Positions 7,767-18,400 of a stretch of 64,000 bases of DNA are shown one piece after another. Origin of the DNA: Cerrena zonata (lineage: Eukaryota > Basidiomycota > Agaricomycetes > Polyporales > Cerrenaceae); assembly GCA_038087015.1 (NCBI GenBank), contig JASBNA010000086.1, positions 1 through 64,000 of the forward strand. Direction: 5' to 3'. Position 1 is the stretch's first letter, and the number at the start of each line of letters is the position of its first letter. Below the pieces are notes generated by a model that was given only the letters and a program-made list of their open reading frames with translations, searched no databases and was not told the DNA's origin. The translations under genes and the position numbers were made by a program.

Positions 7767-10626
7767 ATGATAAGATTCTTCTCCAGAAGGTTATCCTTGA
7801 AGTCAGTCGACTTGAACGATTCAATCCTTGGTATTGCCTCTAATGTCTCGTCAGTTCCTCATTTCCCTGCTGTTCCCTTGAAAAATCTTTCCTCAAATCA
7901 TGCCCTGCATCTTTCTTCCCTATACTTGAATGTAATCTTCATTACTTACTTATTGAGATCTGACTCCTTTTCTTCTTACAACCAGTTACTAGACTCCTCT
8001 AATGATTTGTCTAATAAGTTGAATTATCAATTCAATCAATATAAACGGGAAAATAATATAAAATCATCCTTCCACCAATACGTCGGGGACTTCTTGCTCC
8101 ACGATGAGTCGAATTGTCATTCCTTCTTCCAGAAACAAGCCGCTGCTTTGATCAAGCAATCGGGATCAAACATACGCTCATTTGAACAGTTGTCTGATGA
8201 ATTGAATGTAAATATCCCGCTGGTTCAATTTGAGTTGGCGCCTAAAAACTTGTACCATTCAAGCCTATGCCTACCGCCAACCAAAAGTGACTCGAATCCT
8301 GCTTTCTTTTGCCAGTTTTCCAAAATTCAAAACTTGAAAGGCTCAAATCGTATCATTCCAAAATTAAAAGCTTTCAACAAATATGCTTCCTTGGTTTCTT
8401 GCTTATTCTTGAAATTGAACATCATCAAGTATATGGACCCCAGTATGAATGAGTCTAAGGTCCTTGCCACTATTGCTCCCAAGTCAGTCGTCGAATCCGG
8501 TCTACGTTTCGATTCCCCTTTACTAATGACTGCTCCCCAACCCTTTTTTGTAAATTATATGGCCCTATTATTCCAAAATGAGCCCTGACACAGTAAGCAA
8601 TTGGTTTAAAAACCTAATCACCTCCGGTAAATGGAAACTGAATAACGATAAGCTCATTTTTGTTAAGTTAAACCCAAAACTTCCTTCTTTAACTATCCAT
8701 CGTGATCAGAAAATTGATTTGTTAAACTCAAATGAACTCGAGTCAGCGGCCAAAGATTTCATCAATTTGACCTTAACGGAATACTTTGTAAAATCCTTTC
8801 CTGAAAAGTATTCTCTGTTGTCCAAGAACCTTATTTACAATCGTTCTTTGGTTGAAAAACATATTACAGCATTGAATTGGAAATACCCAGAGGCATCTAC
8901 GCATTTATCACCCTTGGGCTTATTTGCCTTATACATACTCCAGAACCCTGTAAAGGCCAAAAAAATCCTTGGTGGGTTTTTTCAATCACCAATACCTCCA
9001 GATTTCTCCAAAACTACGTCATTCTTGAAAGCTTTGATTGAAAAGGAAAGCATTTCCCCCTTGAAAACTCATAAGATGGTTCAGCACTCCGGTGGTATCA
9101 TTCAGCTACCAACAGTAGAACAAAATAAATTCAACAATATAATCATGACAAACTGTCATGTCCATTACAATTTGTCGCCCGACCTCGAAGCTGCCCTAAC
9201 TAGTTTTGCAAAGTTGGGAGCACAAACGTTTAGGTTTTATACAAAATATTGGCTCTTTAAAAAATTGAATCCTTGGGACTCAACTTATTTTGGCCCTTTA
9301 ATGAATCTTCTACTCAGCGATGATTTTAGAAAGACAATCATGGATACCAATGGGATTTTCGATAATTATTTTGATGATGAAGTATACCAAAACTTACTCG
9401 TTCAGCATAGAAATGACATCGCAATGATAAATACCCAATTCAGCCAATATATAAATGTACTTTTGTTCAGCAAAGGGTTTTCAAAAGTCAAAGATTGGAT
9501 CCAAGGTTCAATTACCAGTATCCTTGAAGAATTTTCTGGACTTTCAAGTGAAGAAAAGTCTGTCTTCTTCCACAATTTTAAGAAATCAACCGTATCGACT
9601 TCATTAACCAGAATATTTGTTGATCGAGTCATCAATGACTTTGAATCTTCAAATAACATTGAAGCACCAAATAAAAGCGAAATCGATACTTCCAAGTACT
9701 CCATTGCTCAACTAAACAGTTTAGGTGAATCATTTATTTACTACCTCAAGATCTCCTATCTTATTGGTAAAGATGTCTTATTTCATACCAGTTTCAATAC
9801 TTTCGAAGAAACATCCTTAATATTGTCTAAAATCTTTGAAAAATATCTGCTACATGACTACCATTTTGGCCAATTAGTACTACATGAAGGTACTGAAAAG
9901 ACTGCAAAAGAAATTCACCAGCTATTAAATACAGTTATGAAAACAGACTTTAAAGAAGAAACTGTTTTGAGCTCATGGGAATCATTCCCCATAAAATTAA
10001 AGATACTTAACACTACTGACAGTCAATCAGAAATCATTTTGCCTAAAATCCCAATATCCGATACTAACTCGAACATTTTACTCTATTCTCTTTTTAATTC
10101 CGGCTTACCAAAGTATCCTCCTTATGATAAACTTATAACACCAATCACGTTTGCTAGACTTGCAAAATGGAAAACTTTTGGAAGACATTATTATCGAACC
10201 AAAATTAAAGAATACACCTTGAGATCAGCCAATCTTTCCGAAAACGTAACTGACTCTCTACAAGAAATACTTCTAAGTGGGAGATTCATGCTGATGCTAG
10301 CCATAAAGTCTAATATTCTTCTACCTTTTGATGATGGAACCTATTCCCGCATTCTCACCAACCAAATACAAAATCAACATCATGTCATGTCATTTGGAAG
10401 TGATGCCTTCAATCAATATATCTGTGGGCTTTACTTTACCAACAGCAAATTACTCGATTCCTGGATCGAAAGCTTGGTTCATCACTATGTACAAGAACTA
10501 TTACCTAAAAGGACACCGACAGAGCAGCTAGCACTCTTGAGTGACCTGACTTTTCTGATGAACAACTACATCATGGACTTCACACGAAAGATTAAATCCA
10601 GTAGAGCAACAGCATCGTCGTTCTGA
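7767..10626 (+). CDS. Probable mitochondrial protein of unknown function, frame change near 8583
   Basis: Two overlapping frames, 7767-8588 (273 residues) and about 8554-10626, join into one product of about 950 residues. The first begins MIRFFSRRLSLKS, a basic amphipathic start typical of mitochondrial import. It ends NYMALLFQNEP at TGA (8586-8588), and the next frame continues DTVSNWFKNL. A one-base change around CCC-TGA-C restores continuity; an extra C or a +1 ribosomal shift would both fit. I do not recognise the family. The last 130 residues (FGSDAFNQYICGLYF and following) vaguely recall the RNase III-like fold of mitoribosomal proteins, but this is weak. Low-complexity content is small. 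Neighbours give no functional hint. Confidence 0.6.
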
Positions 10627-10920
10627 GTTTCTCTTGCTCTGGATATACCTTGGGGTTTTTTTGCTCCAAAGCAGTAACTGGTTTATGTTCTGCAAAAGGT
10701 TACTTTTTTGGGACACTTTTTGCGACATTTGATAAGAAGTATTGCGCAGCATTTTTATAGTATGATTCTCTTAAGTATAGATGATGAAATACTGAATCTG
10801 TCTACAGATTAGGTAAAAGAAGCTTATCACTGAATATATAATTATATAAATAGCATTGAAAAAGATCCACAGATTTGTAAATTGCAGTAGTATAAACTAA
10901 TCAACAGTTGGAAAAAAAAA

Positions 10921-12266
10921 ATGCTTGACACAAACGCTTTAATCTTGTTAGGTGGATTGGTGATATGCCTCTTATTATCCCATAAACAGATAACTGCTTT
11001 ATATAAGAAGATCGATACTGGTTATCTTAAGAAATATTTGAGTTTTTCACCATCGAGTTCTCGTGCTGGATCCAGAAAAAACTCATCATATGGTGCTAAA
11101 CTTGAACCATTACCAAAACCAACCCCATTAATGATTACTCCAGAACAAGTTAAGAATTATGATGACAGACCATGGAGACCATTCAGATGGCCATATCATC
11201 AAACTATGTCTATATTCAAACTTGATATCAATCATTGGTTAGATATGGATAAGTATTACTGGCACTATATACAAGAAAAGGAAAGAATCTGGTTAAAATA
11301 TGGTAAGGAGAATATTGATTGGCTTCCAGGTAGTGAAGACGCCTGTTTTGAATTGATGGAAACTGTTGTTGAGCATATGACCGCAAGATATCCATTATTA
11401 TTTACTGTTTTAGAAGATAAAGGATCAGATGGTAAAATCATTAAAAATGAATTAACCAAAGAAGTATTAGATATGACTTTACCATTGAAAGAAAATCCTT
11501 TGATTTATGTTAGTAAATTAGCAAAAGAAGATTTTTACATTGTTAAGAAGAATCCAGAAGATGGGAAACATTATTTGGTTGCAGCTGCTGTTCCTTTCCC
11601 CGGTGGTTCTTTGGTATTGATCATAAGATTGGTAAACACTTAGATGTTATTCATGACGACGTTCCTTACTATCATGAAAAATTGAAAAAATCAATGGAAA
11701 GATGGTTTGAAAGATTAGCTCCAGAAAACCCTGTTGAAAGAGCTTCATGGTATATTTCGTGGGATCATAAGTTGAAAGTGAGTAATGTTTACAGAATCCC
11801 TAAATTTGAAGCCGATACCGTTGCTGATATTAATTCAACTGATCCCAAAGAATTTAATGTTCGTGTTGAAAGACAAACTTTAAGAAGATTACCAAAATCT
11901 CAAGCCATTATTTTCACTAACCATCCAGTTTTCTATTCTATTGAAGAAATGAAAAATGAACCTTTGGTTCCTTCTTTGATCAAAAAGATTATTTACGAAG
12001 GTCCTAAAGATATTATCAAATACAAGAATTTTGAAGTCCTTCGAGACCACATTTCAACTTACTTGGATTCTTTGATTAAAAGACAAATTGATAAAGGGAT
12101 CATTAATGAAGATACTCCTTTGAAGACCTTGCCTACGTACCCATTTGCCTATTGGGCTAAAACCGATTTTGACTTTGTCAATGGATGGCTGAATCCAACC
12201 GTAGACAAAAAGAAATTTGATTATTCGGCAACTGCAAAAGATGAATTGGTCTATGAAGACGATTAA
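10921..12266 (+). CDS. DUF3445 / heme-dependent oxidative N-demethylase-like protein, membrane anchored, one frame change
   Basis: Two frames, 10921-11643 and to 12266, form one 448-residue product once a single T is restored in the TTT at 11610-11612. The joined text then reads PFPGGSFGIDHKIGKHLDVIH, a conserved part of the DUF3445 (HDOD alpha) family. Other family marks are RPFRWPYHQTMSIFKLD, LPGSEDACFELMETV, ASWYISWD and VERQTLRRLPKSQAIIF. Residues 1-25 form a hydrophobic N-terminal anchor, so membrane attachment is likely. Bacterial HDOD enzymes bind heme and demethylate small amines; the fungal substrate is unknown. The missing T lies in a homopolymer and looks like a sequence error. Confidence 0.75.
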
Positions 12267-12415
12267 TCTACTCTATAGTAATATATTCAAATCTGTTATT
12301 GTTTGTTTGTAAGTTCTGTAAGATTTCAAACAAAATTTGGGGAAAAAGAGCGTAAATTTTGCAATTTTCTACTAGAAATCTTATATTCAGTCGTATATTA
12401 ATAAAGCAATTTACA

Positions 12416-13174
12416 TCATTTACGTTGTCTTACTCTTCCTTGTGAAGCCTTGGTCTGCTTATTTGAAATGTTCTGCGTTGGTGCAATTGGGGCTGAATCG
12501 GGATGGGATGTTTTCGCTTGTCCAGATTCTTCCTTGATTCTATTATACTCTTCAGCAAAATTAGGACTTATATACTCCAATATGTATGGTGCAACTATTG
12601 TAGCACCCATGACGATAAACATTATAGTGTAAACACGGTTCTTGAAGATAAATCCAAAGGGACTGCTCAAGATTATATCAGCAACCCCTCCCAGCTGCTG
12701 TTCATAATACTGTTTGAAATCAACAACTTCGATAACCAATGGATGGATATAATCAACGGCCTGCACCGATGTTTCATTATAGGTATCGGCAAGTAGATCA
12801 TCCTGGTATACATTGACAGCTTGCTCAGTTTCATTGACAATGACCCGATACCTATTGCCTGCTAGGTTGAAATCGTACGAACTGACAATCAACTCATATT
12901 CTCCACTAGTCAAATCGTCAAATTTGAATTTGTATTGTTTGTTAAGTACGCTCTTGTCAACTTTGAAATCATAGTTCTTTTCCAAAGAAGATAAACTGAT
13001 ATCAAACCTCGATTGGTAGTTCAAACCGTTCAAGACTCGGTTGTCTTTATTCAAAGGCTCATTCTGGCTTTGAATAGCCTCCGCTGGAACGTTGACAAAC
13101 TGTCCAACAAACCCAATTGATGCAGCAGCGCACAGTAGCACACAGTAAAACGCTATTATAGCTATCTTAAACAT
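12416..13174 (-). CDS. SOP4: Sop4 / EMC7-like ER membrane protein
   Basis: The 252-residue protein has an N-terminal signal peptide (about residues 1-22), a luminal beta-rich domain of about 150 residues with YKFKFDDLTSGEYELIVSSYDF (a transthyretin or CNA-B-like fold typical of EMC7), one transmembrane segment (IMFIVMGATIVAPYIL) and a basic, hydrophilic cytosolic tail. Sop4 is the yeast EMC7 subunit of the ER membrane complex, which inserts and folds membrane proteins. In S. cerevisiae SOP4 (YJL192C) is next to RPS14B, and here it lies near RPS14 with two genes between. The identification rests on the domain layout and this synteny. Confidence 0.85.
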   Translation of the reverse strand: MFKIAIIAFYCVLLCAAASIGFVGQFVNVPAEAIQSQNEPLNKDNRVLNGLNYQSRFDISLSSLEKNYDFKVDKSVLNKQYKFKFDDLTSGEYELIVSSYDFNLAGNRYRVIVNETEQAVNVYQDDLLADTYNETSVQAVDYIHPLVIEVVDFKQYYEQQLGGVADIILSSPFGFIFKNRVYTIMFIVMGATIVAPYILEYISPNFAEEYNRIKEESGQAKTSHPDSAPIAPTQNISNKQTKASQGRVRQRK

Positions 13175-13735
13175 AGTTCCCTGGATATATAGGCTTGAAA
13201 AGCTAAGCTGGCCATTCTGACCCTAACAAGTTGATTTGTTAATAAAGTCCAAACTTCTGATGTTACCCGGTCGTGTTGCAAGCACAAAAAATTTTTTTAC
13301 TATAAAAGCGAGTGGAATCCTCCTAAAACTCTTCGAGTTTTTATATACTTTTTCAAAACTTTATTGTACTAATAGTATAGGTATTATTGTAGGGCGTCAT
13401 CTCTAAGACCTTTGTCTTAATCACCCAGAGTTGCTGCTCTCTACAACCTATACAAGAGAAAACTAGTCTCATTTTTAAATGGGGGTAGTCAAGAAGTATA
13501 CGGGTACAGTTGGTAAAGGAGTTTATTCATTCTTTCATGTTCCTCTTTTCGAATGATTAGGTTTGTTTGACTAGATACATTCTAGAAGGGTTTACTTCTC
13601 ATTGCAGCCGTACATTCTAGCGCTTCAAACATATACAAAATTGTAAAAATGAAAGGATTATATTTGATAATAATTACAAAAAAAGTAGAAAAGTATAAAG
13701 TCAAACGAATGAGCTTTCAAATAATAATACAATGA
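13175..13735. other. Intergenic region between SOP4 and the SLY41-like gene
   Basis: These 561 bases are upstream of SOP4 and downstream of the transporter gene, both on the reverse strand. Visible items are a TATAAAA at about 13301, a CCCTAA hexamer near 13223, a short hairpin TAAGAC-CTTT-GTCTTA near 13406, and TACATTCTAG repeated twice (about 13576 and 13612). I see no ORF, tRNA or convincing ncRNA. Confidence 0.4.
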
Positions 13736-15157
13736 TTAGATATGACCTTTTAAGCTTCTTGAGCCCCATCGGTCATATGAGTATAACCCAATAGCTATTA
13801 AGATGAGACCATAGAATTGTTCAGTAGTGATTCTTCCAAACCATTTACTTTCAGGGTCCGGAATGTTAGAAGAGTCCATAACAATAAGAAGACTAACGGT
13901 GATTAAAACAATCCTTTTCATCATAGAAGCTATCGAGTATGATAATGTAGGAATCGAACCTAGTAAATGAAATGCTAATAGAGTTTGCAAAAAATGAGAG
14001 AGTGAATCTAATATGATAAGGACAATAATCACAAAAACCTCACTGATTGAATCAACCGATCCTTTGATAGGTTCCATAAGTATACTAGGTAACTCTTTCA
14101 TTATGAACCCGCCGATTGAAAAAGTGAATCCAATCATGGAACAGTATAAAATAATTGTCATTTTATCTGGTTTTGCAATTGGTTCATATCCCATAAAATT
14201 GGAAAGTGGATTATTAATATTTTGATTAGCTTGGTTAACCGATTCATCATATGGTAAATATTCATTACTATTATTGTTACTATGATATCTATCTTCATAT
14301 TTAATATCATGAGTGGAAAATGGTAACTTGATAGAGTTGGTTCGTTGTCTGATATAATGTTTTGGTTTACTAACCGAAGGGGCTAATCTTGGATATTCAT
14401 TAATCTTTTCACTGGAACTATTCAAGCTTGGAGTTCCAGGTCTACTTAATTCAGTATTAAGGGCTAAAGAAGCTGGACTTGCTGTTGTACTAGAATCCCA
14501 GGTTATTAATTGTTTACCATAAATATTCTGTGCAGCAAAAACTAATGTACTCACTATACAAAATGCTAAACCTTTCATTTGGGAATAATTGAATCGATTA
14601 TTTTCATTTGCTAATAGATTTGCCTTAGATGATGGTTTGACATGAAGTGAATCAGAAAAAATAATAAATATAACTCCTCCAACTAAAGGTGTCAATGATA
14701 AATATGTTATTAATGGGAATTTCACCTTATAAACAAATCTGTATCCAAGAACAATTAACAACGGCGATAATGCCTTCACACTCGATACAGTGGCCAATGG
14801 AATCAACGAAGTAGCACTTAAAGAGAAAAACTTCCCAGCAAACTGAAATAAACCCAAGGGAAGAATCTTGAAAAGAACCGCTTTTCTAAACGTTGGAAGA
14901 CTCACATCATTAGGAACACTCCCGGGTGGGAATTGTGAAAACATTTCAGGGAAGGCTTTCACAATGGTAATCATACATAGTGCTAGTACTGCCCCAATAA
15001 AAAATTGAAATGAACCAAGGAATAAAGGATATGAAAATTTAACCAATATAAGCTTGGTCAACTGGGACGTTATAGACGAGACCGAGTACCAAGCTAGACA
15101 CGTCACAGTGGTCTTAACCGAAATGGGTGGGAGAAGCGATCGCAAACTGCTTGCCAT
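13736..15157 (-). CDS. SLY41: Triose-phosphate translocator family transporter (Sly41 / YJL193W type)
   Basis: The 473-residue protein has about eight to ten membrane segments and matches the drug/metabolite or triose-phosphate translocator family. Marks include FFSLSATSLIPLATVSSVKALSPLLIV, typical of the TPT domain, and the paired GLFQFAGKF. A hydrophilic, Ser/Asn-rich insert of about 110 residues lies in the middle (roughly 215-325), as in Sly41. S. cerevisiae has two relatives, SLY41 and YJL193W; the latter neighbours SOP4, as here, so this gene may be the single ancestor-like copy. Sly41 is an ER/Golgi protein that suppresses loss of Ypt1. The transported substrate is unknown. Confidence 0.85.
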   Translation of the reverse strand: MASSLRSLLPPISVKTTVTCLAWYSVSSITSQLTKLILVKFSYPLFLGSFQFFIGAVLALCMITIVKAFPEMFSQFPPGSVPNDVSLPTFRKAVLFKILPLGLFQFAGKFFSLSATSLIPLATVSSVKALSPLLIVLGYRFVYKVKFPLITYLSLTPLVGGVIFIIFSDSLHVKPSSKANLLANENNRFNYSQMKGLAFCIVSTLVFAAQNIYGKQLITWDSSTTASPASLALNTELSRPGTPSLNSSSEKINEYPRLAPSVSKPKHYIRQRTNSIKLPFSTHDIKYEDRYHSNNNSNEYLPYDESVNQANQNINNPLSNFMGYEPIAKPDKMTIILYCSMIGFTFSIGGFIMKELPSILMEPIKGSVDSISEVFVIIVLIILDSLSHFLQTLLAFHLLGSIPTLSYSIASMMKRIVLITVSLLIVMDSSNIPDPESKWFGRITTEQFYGLILIAIGLYSYDRWGSRSLKGHI

Positions 15158-15464
15158 CTTTCAAATCAGAGGTATGTGTCTGGAAGACTGAGGCTGATTG
15201 ACTTTGAATTGACCCAGGAGTTCGGAGTTGGTATATCAATTCGAGTCTGTTTATCAACGATGGTTTTTTCCTCTCACTGTTTTTTTTTTTAACACGGAAA
15301 GTTTTTGTTGGTTTCCTTTGTTCTTTTCTCTGTCGCATAATAAACGGCTGCAAATCGTTAAATCCATTTACAATACTAGCCTACGCTATGTGAATATACT
15401 AATAAATATAATCATAATCGTGAAAAAAGAAAAAGTAAATGTTTTACATAAGATACCGGTAGAA

Positions 15465-18400
15465 TTACCATATATATACTCTACCTGTAGAGTCACCCAA
15501 GATGAGTTTTAAATGGCCACGACAAATCTTATCTTCAGTATCGATTTCGGTTTCCTTGAATAGCTCAAGAGCAGTGATACTTCCCATAATACCATAGTCA
15601 CTCTTATCAAGGTGAATGGTATTACTGCTTTGCAAGAGCCAGGACTGACCCTTGGCAGGTTCGCTTGAATCCGTCACTGGCACAATCTCGCTGATATCAA
15701 TTGATCTATGAGGTGAGCCAAAGGCTAAGGCAACGATATCATGAGACCAGTATGCATGATTGTTGGTAGTCAGTCTTGCACCGGAGTTGACCTGACTATC
15801 GTTGATACTTCCAAAAGTCACGCATGTGACAAACCCAGGTTTGAGCTTTTTATCTAAGATCACCTCTCCATTTATGGTATAAATTGTTAATACATTGGAA
15901 TATCTGGTACTATGGATTGTGACAATGTTCCCAGTATCATTTGAAATGGAAACCAACACCCGTGCATGTTCAGTATGAACGGGAGGTTTGATTTTTCTTA
16001 TGAATTTAAACCTAGTCAAATCCCAAATTATCACTACCCCATCAGTGTCAACACTGATGCAAACCTTGAATGTCTTACTGAATTTTAAAGTCTTGATAGG
16101 GGCAATGTGTCCCCTCATAACACATTGGAATTGTAAGCTGAGAACAGGTTTCGTATTACACTTCCATACTTGGATAATCCCGTCCGCTGATCCAGTCAAG
16201 AACAACTTATGTCCTGTCTGAAGTATACAAGTGATATCCGACAGATGAACATTCAAAAAGGATGTGGTATTTATAATCAAGGATCCTCGGTCATTAGACT
16301 TTCTTATTAAAAGATCATCTTCAGATGTAATGCACGCAGGTCTTCCCACCCATTTTCTAGTTTTACTGCTCTTTTCAATCTTTTCAATCGGTAACTTCAA
16401 TTTAGATTCAAATGTTAAGGTAGGTCTTCTGTTCAGATTGATCAGACTAAGGTAATAATTAGGTACGTTTAATATTTCTCTTGATGGATGAGGTTTATGG
16501 AAGACTTTCATTGGAGTTTGACCAAAGTTATTTATCATACCTATAATTGCTCTTTTTTCAACATCGTCGTTGATGTTATCCAAGTTAATTGCACCATTAT
16601 ATGACAAATGGTGAAATACATTTAATGCTTTGACAGCTTCTGGACCATTTTGTTTAAAGCCAAAAATTAAATCAATCCATAAATTAAGATTTGCCGATAC
16701 GTATGGACTCTCTAAAGCCTCCCGATTCTTAGCAATGAAGATTTTTGGATCTCCTTTTGCCCAGGGCGGTAATACAACATCATTAGAAGCTTGCCCATTT
16801 TGAAGTGTTCCAAATTCAAAATTATTCGAATTCACCAAAAATTCAGGTAAGTAAAAAAATTCAGGAGTTAATTCTCTGACGTCAGTTGTATTGTCTTTGG
16901 AAGCTGATGACCAGGCTCTCTCAATGGAATTGAAAAGTCTGTCAGCGTGATCGAATTTACCACCTTGAAGTAACAAGTAGGATTGAACGTATGGCTTTAA
17001 TCTAATTAAAAATGAAGTAACAATCATGGCAGAGGAATAGTGAGTACCGTAATGAAATGGAGGTGCCTCATGGTCTTGTAAACTATCTAATGCTTCGTAT
17101 CTTTCTTGAAATTGATATGCTCTGTCACGGGTCTGTCCACCCATTGGCTTCGATAAGTCCCGGAATGTTCTAGGATCAGAAAAATCCAATTCTTCACTGG
17201 TATAATCAGCAATTACCCAAGGGAACACAGGATATTGGGTCAAATCATTAAAAGTTCTACCAGCAAATGTGTTTATAATCATTAAATAGTAGAAGTTTGA
17301 CATTTCACCCATTTTCCACTTTTTAGTAGCTTCTAAATAAGCTGAACTAGGAGTAGCTGCAAAAGCAGATGCAATCTTAGATGTAAGGAAAGATGCACTG
17401 CTGCTACTGGGAGGAGTATTTGCCGCGGCTGGCGAAGAAAGTTGTAATGACTGCGCTAAATCATGGTCGAGTCCTTTGCCTGTAGCGTAAGGAGCTAATT
17501 TGGCATAGATGGAGTCACGTTCCCTATTAGATAAACAGGTTATCAAAATACTGGCCCCATCATTGAAAAACATTTCCACAGCGATATCTCGAAGTAAAAA
17601 TTGTCTTTTGGAAATACAACTCAACTTCTCTATCCCCCAGCTTTTATTTCTATGAACTTTGTCATCATTCTTCAAATAATTACTAGATTGAGAGTTAATT
17701 AACTGTAAATAAGGATCCCTAGATTCAGCAGGAGCATCTTTGGCATCAATAACATTACCATCAGCACAATGAAAATAGTTCTCGATCAAGTAAAGGTAGC
17801 CTGAGCCCAAGATTATCAAACTTTCAATTGGAACAAGTCCATTTATTTGACTCACATTCCAAAGCGCAATAATTTGATCCCCCATATATAAACTTCGGAT
17901 TACCTTTCTGTTCTTGTCTTCATAAGTTGTACTTGTGGAGTCGGATTCATCATTCATATCAAGAACCTCGTAACCATCGTCATTTTCTGTAGTATCATCG
18001 TCGGATGATAAGTTGAGCGTATCAATTCCACTGTTGGCTAAAATATCATCAAATGTATCAAAGTCAGTTGTTATATGTTCAATTTTTTTAATCGGTATTT
18101 CAATGTTGTAAGATAGCTTCTCTGAATCAGACAATTGATCTTCTACGATTAATCTTCTTCTCATACGGTCAACATTTTCAATATAGTCTAGTACATACTG
18201 TACTTTAACCCGGTCTTCAGGAGAAATCAATCTATTGATGTCAGACTTAAGGTAGTTGTAGTTCGAAACAAAAAATTGAATATTCTCTTGCTGATCCTGA
18301 ATAGCCCTGTTAAACTTGACAAGTTCACCACTGATGATCAGAACTTTCAATTGTTCACAATTCTTCTCAAAACTTTTGATATAAATACTATCCATCTGTC

